Shown piece by piece: positions 19,101 to 21,744 of a stretch of DNA of 21,744 nucleotides (positions within the stretch are counted from its first letter, which is position 1; every line of letters starts with the position of its first letter). This DNA comes from Phoronis australis. Lineage: Eukaryota > Phoronida > Phoronidae. The DNA is taken from positions 350,293-372,036 of the forward strand of contig NMRA01000388.1 in assembly GCA_002633005.1 (NCBI GenBank), given 5' to 3'. Under the pieces are notes generated by a model, which saw only the letters and a list, made by a program, of their open reading frames with translations, was not told the DNA's origin and made no database searches. The translations under genes and the position numbers were made by a program.

Positions 19101-19119
19101 CCGCCCACGTGACAGCCAT
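19101..19119. promoter_or_regulatory. Possible promoter motif cluster (GC box, E-box, YY1-like)
   Basis: A GC-box-like ccgccc (19101-19106) overlaps an E-box cacgtgac (19106-19113), followed by gccat (19115-19119), which reads atggc on the minus strand. Such clusters occur at animal TATA-less promoters. No downstream exon can be recognised on either strand, so this is only a candidate. Confidence 0.25.
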
Positions 19120-21328
19120 ATTTGTTTTGGTCGTCTGTCGTGCTTCACAAGTTCGATTTGCAAATTTGAAATCCTCTAGGACTGAAAGAAAATCGCGTGC
19201 CAGGGATTTTTGATACATGGACCAGATTTTTAGTTATTAGACGGAAAGTGACCAAATGACAAAAAGTGGCGTGCTTGCTCCAACTCACACTCAAAAAATG
19301 CCGAAAAATCAAGATCATGATGATTTTGTACATATATTTGGTATGGATAAGTAGAATATTGCGTAAGGAAACAGTTGATGATGATCCCTGTGCATTTCGA
19401 AAAAAATCGAGGTAAAATTGATTTTTTTGGAAATTAAAAAATACGATTTAAAAAAAAACGAACTTTAAAAAGCTTTCTTTTTTCGATTTTTGTCACTTTC
19501 AGAGTCATGTCTAACTAGTTAAAACTCCCTTTTTTTCTCATTTTAGTTAGGAACCTGGAGATTTGACCAGTGTATACACCCACCTTAAGTCAATGGAAGG
19601 GCGTTACATGAAGCTCTCTGTTTATAGTTAAGCTCTATTATACAATTGGACACTGATATCTCTCTTGCAGCACAAATATTCAAAGAAACAAAGCTATGTC
19701 ATTTCATCAATATTATACTGATCAAGAATTAATAAGACCGTGGCTAGAGAAGATTAGCAGATAATTGAATAGACTAACTTTGCAATTAAATTATGACATT
19801 ATGACACAATCTGATATCGGTTCTAGTCGACTTTAGTGTATCACCAGCGGTCCTAATGCTTAAAGAGCTAGTACTTTCAAGCACATCCATTTCTAGTAGC
19901 ACTTTGAACTTCTCCAAATTATAACCATAATTAAATAAATAGTTTCTAAAATTAAAGAAAATGACAAAATTTTAATGTTCTAGAAACTCAGTCTCAAAAT
20001 CCGAGACTTAACTCACAGAGACTGCTTGAGTGGTCAGACTGGACTGATGACATGCAGTCACATAGATTTGTTTATATTACATAAAACTGCAGGTGACACA
20101 CATACCCTCTGAAGTTGATGAACTAATCATTTCACAGTAAAACAAGCAGTCATGCAATGATGCAAAATATAGGTCTCCTGGTGTAACATTTGACTTTCAT
20201 AATTATTACTTAAAAGCTGTTTTGAATCTGAAAAGGTCATGCGTAGATATTCTCTTAGAACAAGAACATAATATGTATATGAATAGTGTGTAACCACTTG
20301 CTATAGTGGAAGTTATGCGGGGGGGGGGAGTGTATTAGCATAGTTGGCAGACCTGGGTATCTTACGTATAGTCCCATTGATGACCTTGTTGTTTTATGTA
20401 GCTTTATATAAGGATTGCTGGAGGAAAATTTTTTAGAACGTTCCGATTGCTCAGTAGCATCAGAAAATACGAAAATATTGACCTAGACAAATCTACAACT
20501 AAACTCACTGGTCAATGGTGATAAACTCAAAATATTGTACACAGCCTCTAAAACCCTAGTTGGATATAGCTTCGTGTGGCTCAACGACATTTGCATTGTC
20601 ACTGTAGCCAACCTCAATATCAGATATAGTTACGGTAAACTGACTTAATAGAACAAGAGAACAGTGTGGTGCTCAGGGATAATCGTTTAAAATAGAAAGT
20701 CACTCCATTTGTGGAGAGTCATTAGGCATATCAAGGACAATTAATCACTTGTATCTACATTTCAATTTCTTTAAACAATACTGGCTCAGTAAATCAATTG
20801 TGGACAGTTACATGTTGTTAGCATACTTCAGAGGCCCTGTTGTGAATGAGTGATACGATACATATGGCTTTTGCAACAAATGACATGACGTATCAAGTAT
20901 AACATTAGTTTGTTAACTTATTTTTATCAGCATATTAGAATGTACATTTGGCTCATAATAGCTGACTACACCTCATGATAGCCATGTTAGTTTTCAAATA
21001 GAATAACGTGGACCATAATCATGTAAGAGACACAAACTGAAGAAAAAAAGTGAATCACTTTGTGCTTTAAGTGTTGAAAAATACAGATATAATTAAGGAG
21101 CATGAAGAGACCATTGAGGCTTGGTTTAAAACACAATTACGCAAGTGAAACACCAAGAGATTAAAAATAATTAACGCATGCGGTTCGTAATGGTTAATTC
21201 ATTCAAGTCAAAAATGGCACCGCATGGTAATGTCTAATGATCACAATTAATTCGCCATTTTGAAGTTTTTAATCGTCAATCTACATTTTCTAAAAATGAT
21301 ACGTACCGAGTATAGACACACAAATTGA
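19120..21328. other. Gene-free AT-rich stretch
   Basis: No gene, RNA or repeat family is recognised. Local oddities are A/T runs with a small aaaaaatc/gatttttt fold-back near 19400-19430 and a run of ten G at 20319-20328. Confidence 0.5.
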
Positions 21329-21744
21329 CTTTCATTTTTTTTTGTCTGTTCGCTCTCTACAGGTCGCAATTCTGGTCCGATTTTCACGAAATTTGCACAT
21401 GTAGATCGGGAATCACTGGAAAGCTATTGTTTTTGGTCATGATCGGATACAAAATGGCGGACGTGGCGGCCATTTTGTATCCGATTTCACAGTCAAATAC
21501 TCGTAGAGGCCGCATTTTTCAACCTACATGGCTGAAAATCGAAATGAATATACTACAACGCATGTGCTACTATTGTGCAGAAAATCGTTGACTTCCAGTT
21601 AAAGATGGCGGAAATATTGGACGTGGCGCATGCGCACCCCGAAATATGGCTAAAAACGTTTTCTCCTGTAGAGGGCGCAATTGCAAACCAATCACTTTCA
21701 AACTGGTCACGTGTTAGTTGAGTTTAATAAGCTTTTATAAAAAA
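21329..21744 (+). repeat. Beta repeat copy 3, isolated, cut by the window edge
   Basis: Similarity to beta copies begins at about 21329 (ctttcattttttttt, then tctgttcgctctctacagg) and continues to the end of the window. It has the 17-bp-arm fold-back (21442-21485), YY1-like 21454-21460 and 21605-21611, NRF1-like 21626-21635, CTCF-like 21665-21678 and an E-box at 21716-21723. This copy lies some 14 kb from the main array in non-repeat flank, so its left edge is the best available estimate of the repeat's true boundary. Confidence 0.85.

Noticed and set aside
20319-20328. Run of ten G as a G-quadruplex
   Set aside because: It is a single isolated run; an intramolecular quadruplex needs several spaced runs, and none are nearby.

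Overview
The window looks like repeat-dominated nuclear DNA from an animal, most likely an invertebrate. It is AT-rich and shows no operon-like or host-gene structure. Its only recognisable coding material is a decayed Helitron-class transposon of the Helentron/Helitron2 type, and its repeats carry motifs matching metazoan promoter and insulator factors. I cannot name the species. No tRNA, rRNA, CRISPR array or complete host gene is visible.

Layout. 1-7125 is a tandem and interspersed array of two related repeat families. I call them alpha (copies starting near 520, 1733 and 4778) and beta (copies starting near 2890 and 6016); a further beta copy starts near 21329 and runs off the right edge. 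The copies are joined by CAT/CGT-rich tracts and by a third unit, gamma (3740-4690 and 6836-7125). 7126-8280 is diverged repeat relic. 8826-9525 is a 193-bp tandem repeat. 10241-10370 is a duplicated GC-rich hairpin unit. 10770-15856 is the Helentron-derived element, read on the minus strand: an N-terminal ORF (14924-15856), a helicase-tail plus endonuclease ORF (13743-14951), then about 3 kb of tandemly duplicated 3' sequence (10770-13740). 16180-16348 is a 16-bp minisatellite. 16349-21328 holds no gene I can support.

Main points. (1) The Helentron has lost its core by an internal deletion. The N-terminal DUF6570-like region is fused out of frame to the last helicase motifs, so the HUH Rep domain and Walker A/B are gone, yet the AP-like endonuclease keeps every catalytic motif I can check. 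(2) Its 3' flank is a long-short-long-short-long array (about 790 and 340 bp). Each junction carries a decayed copy of the last ~30 codons of the endonuclease, so the array arose by repeated duplication from the element's own 3' end. (3) The alpha/beta repeats carry a fixed-spacing cluster of ETS-, YY1-, NRF1- and CTCF-like motifs. These are conserved between families whose intervening sequence has diverged, which makes them candidate dispersed regulatory modules.
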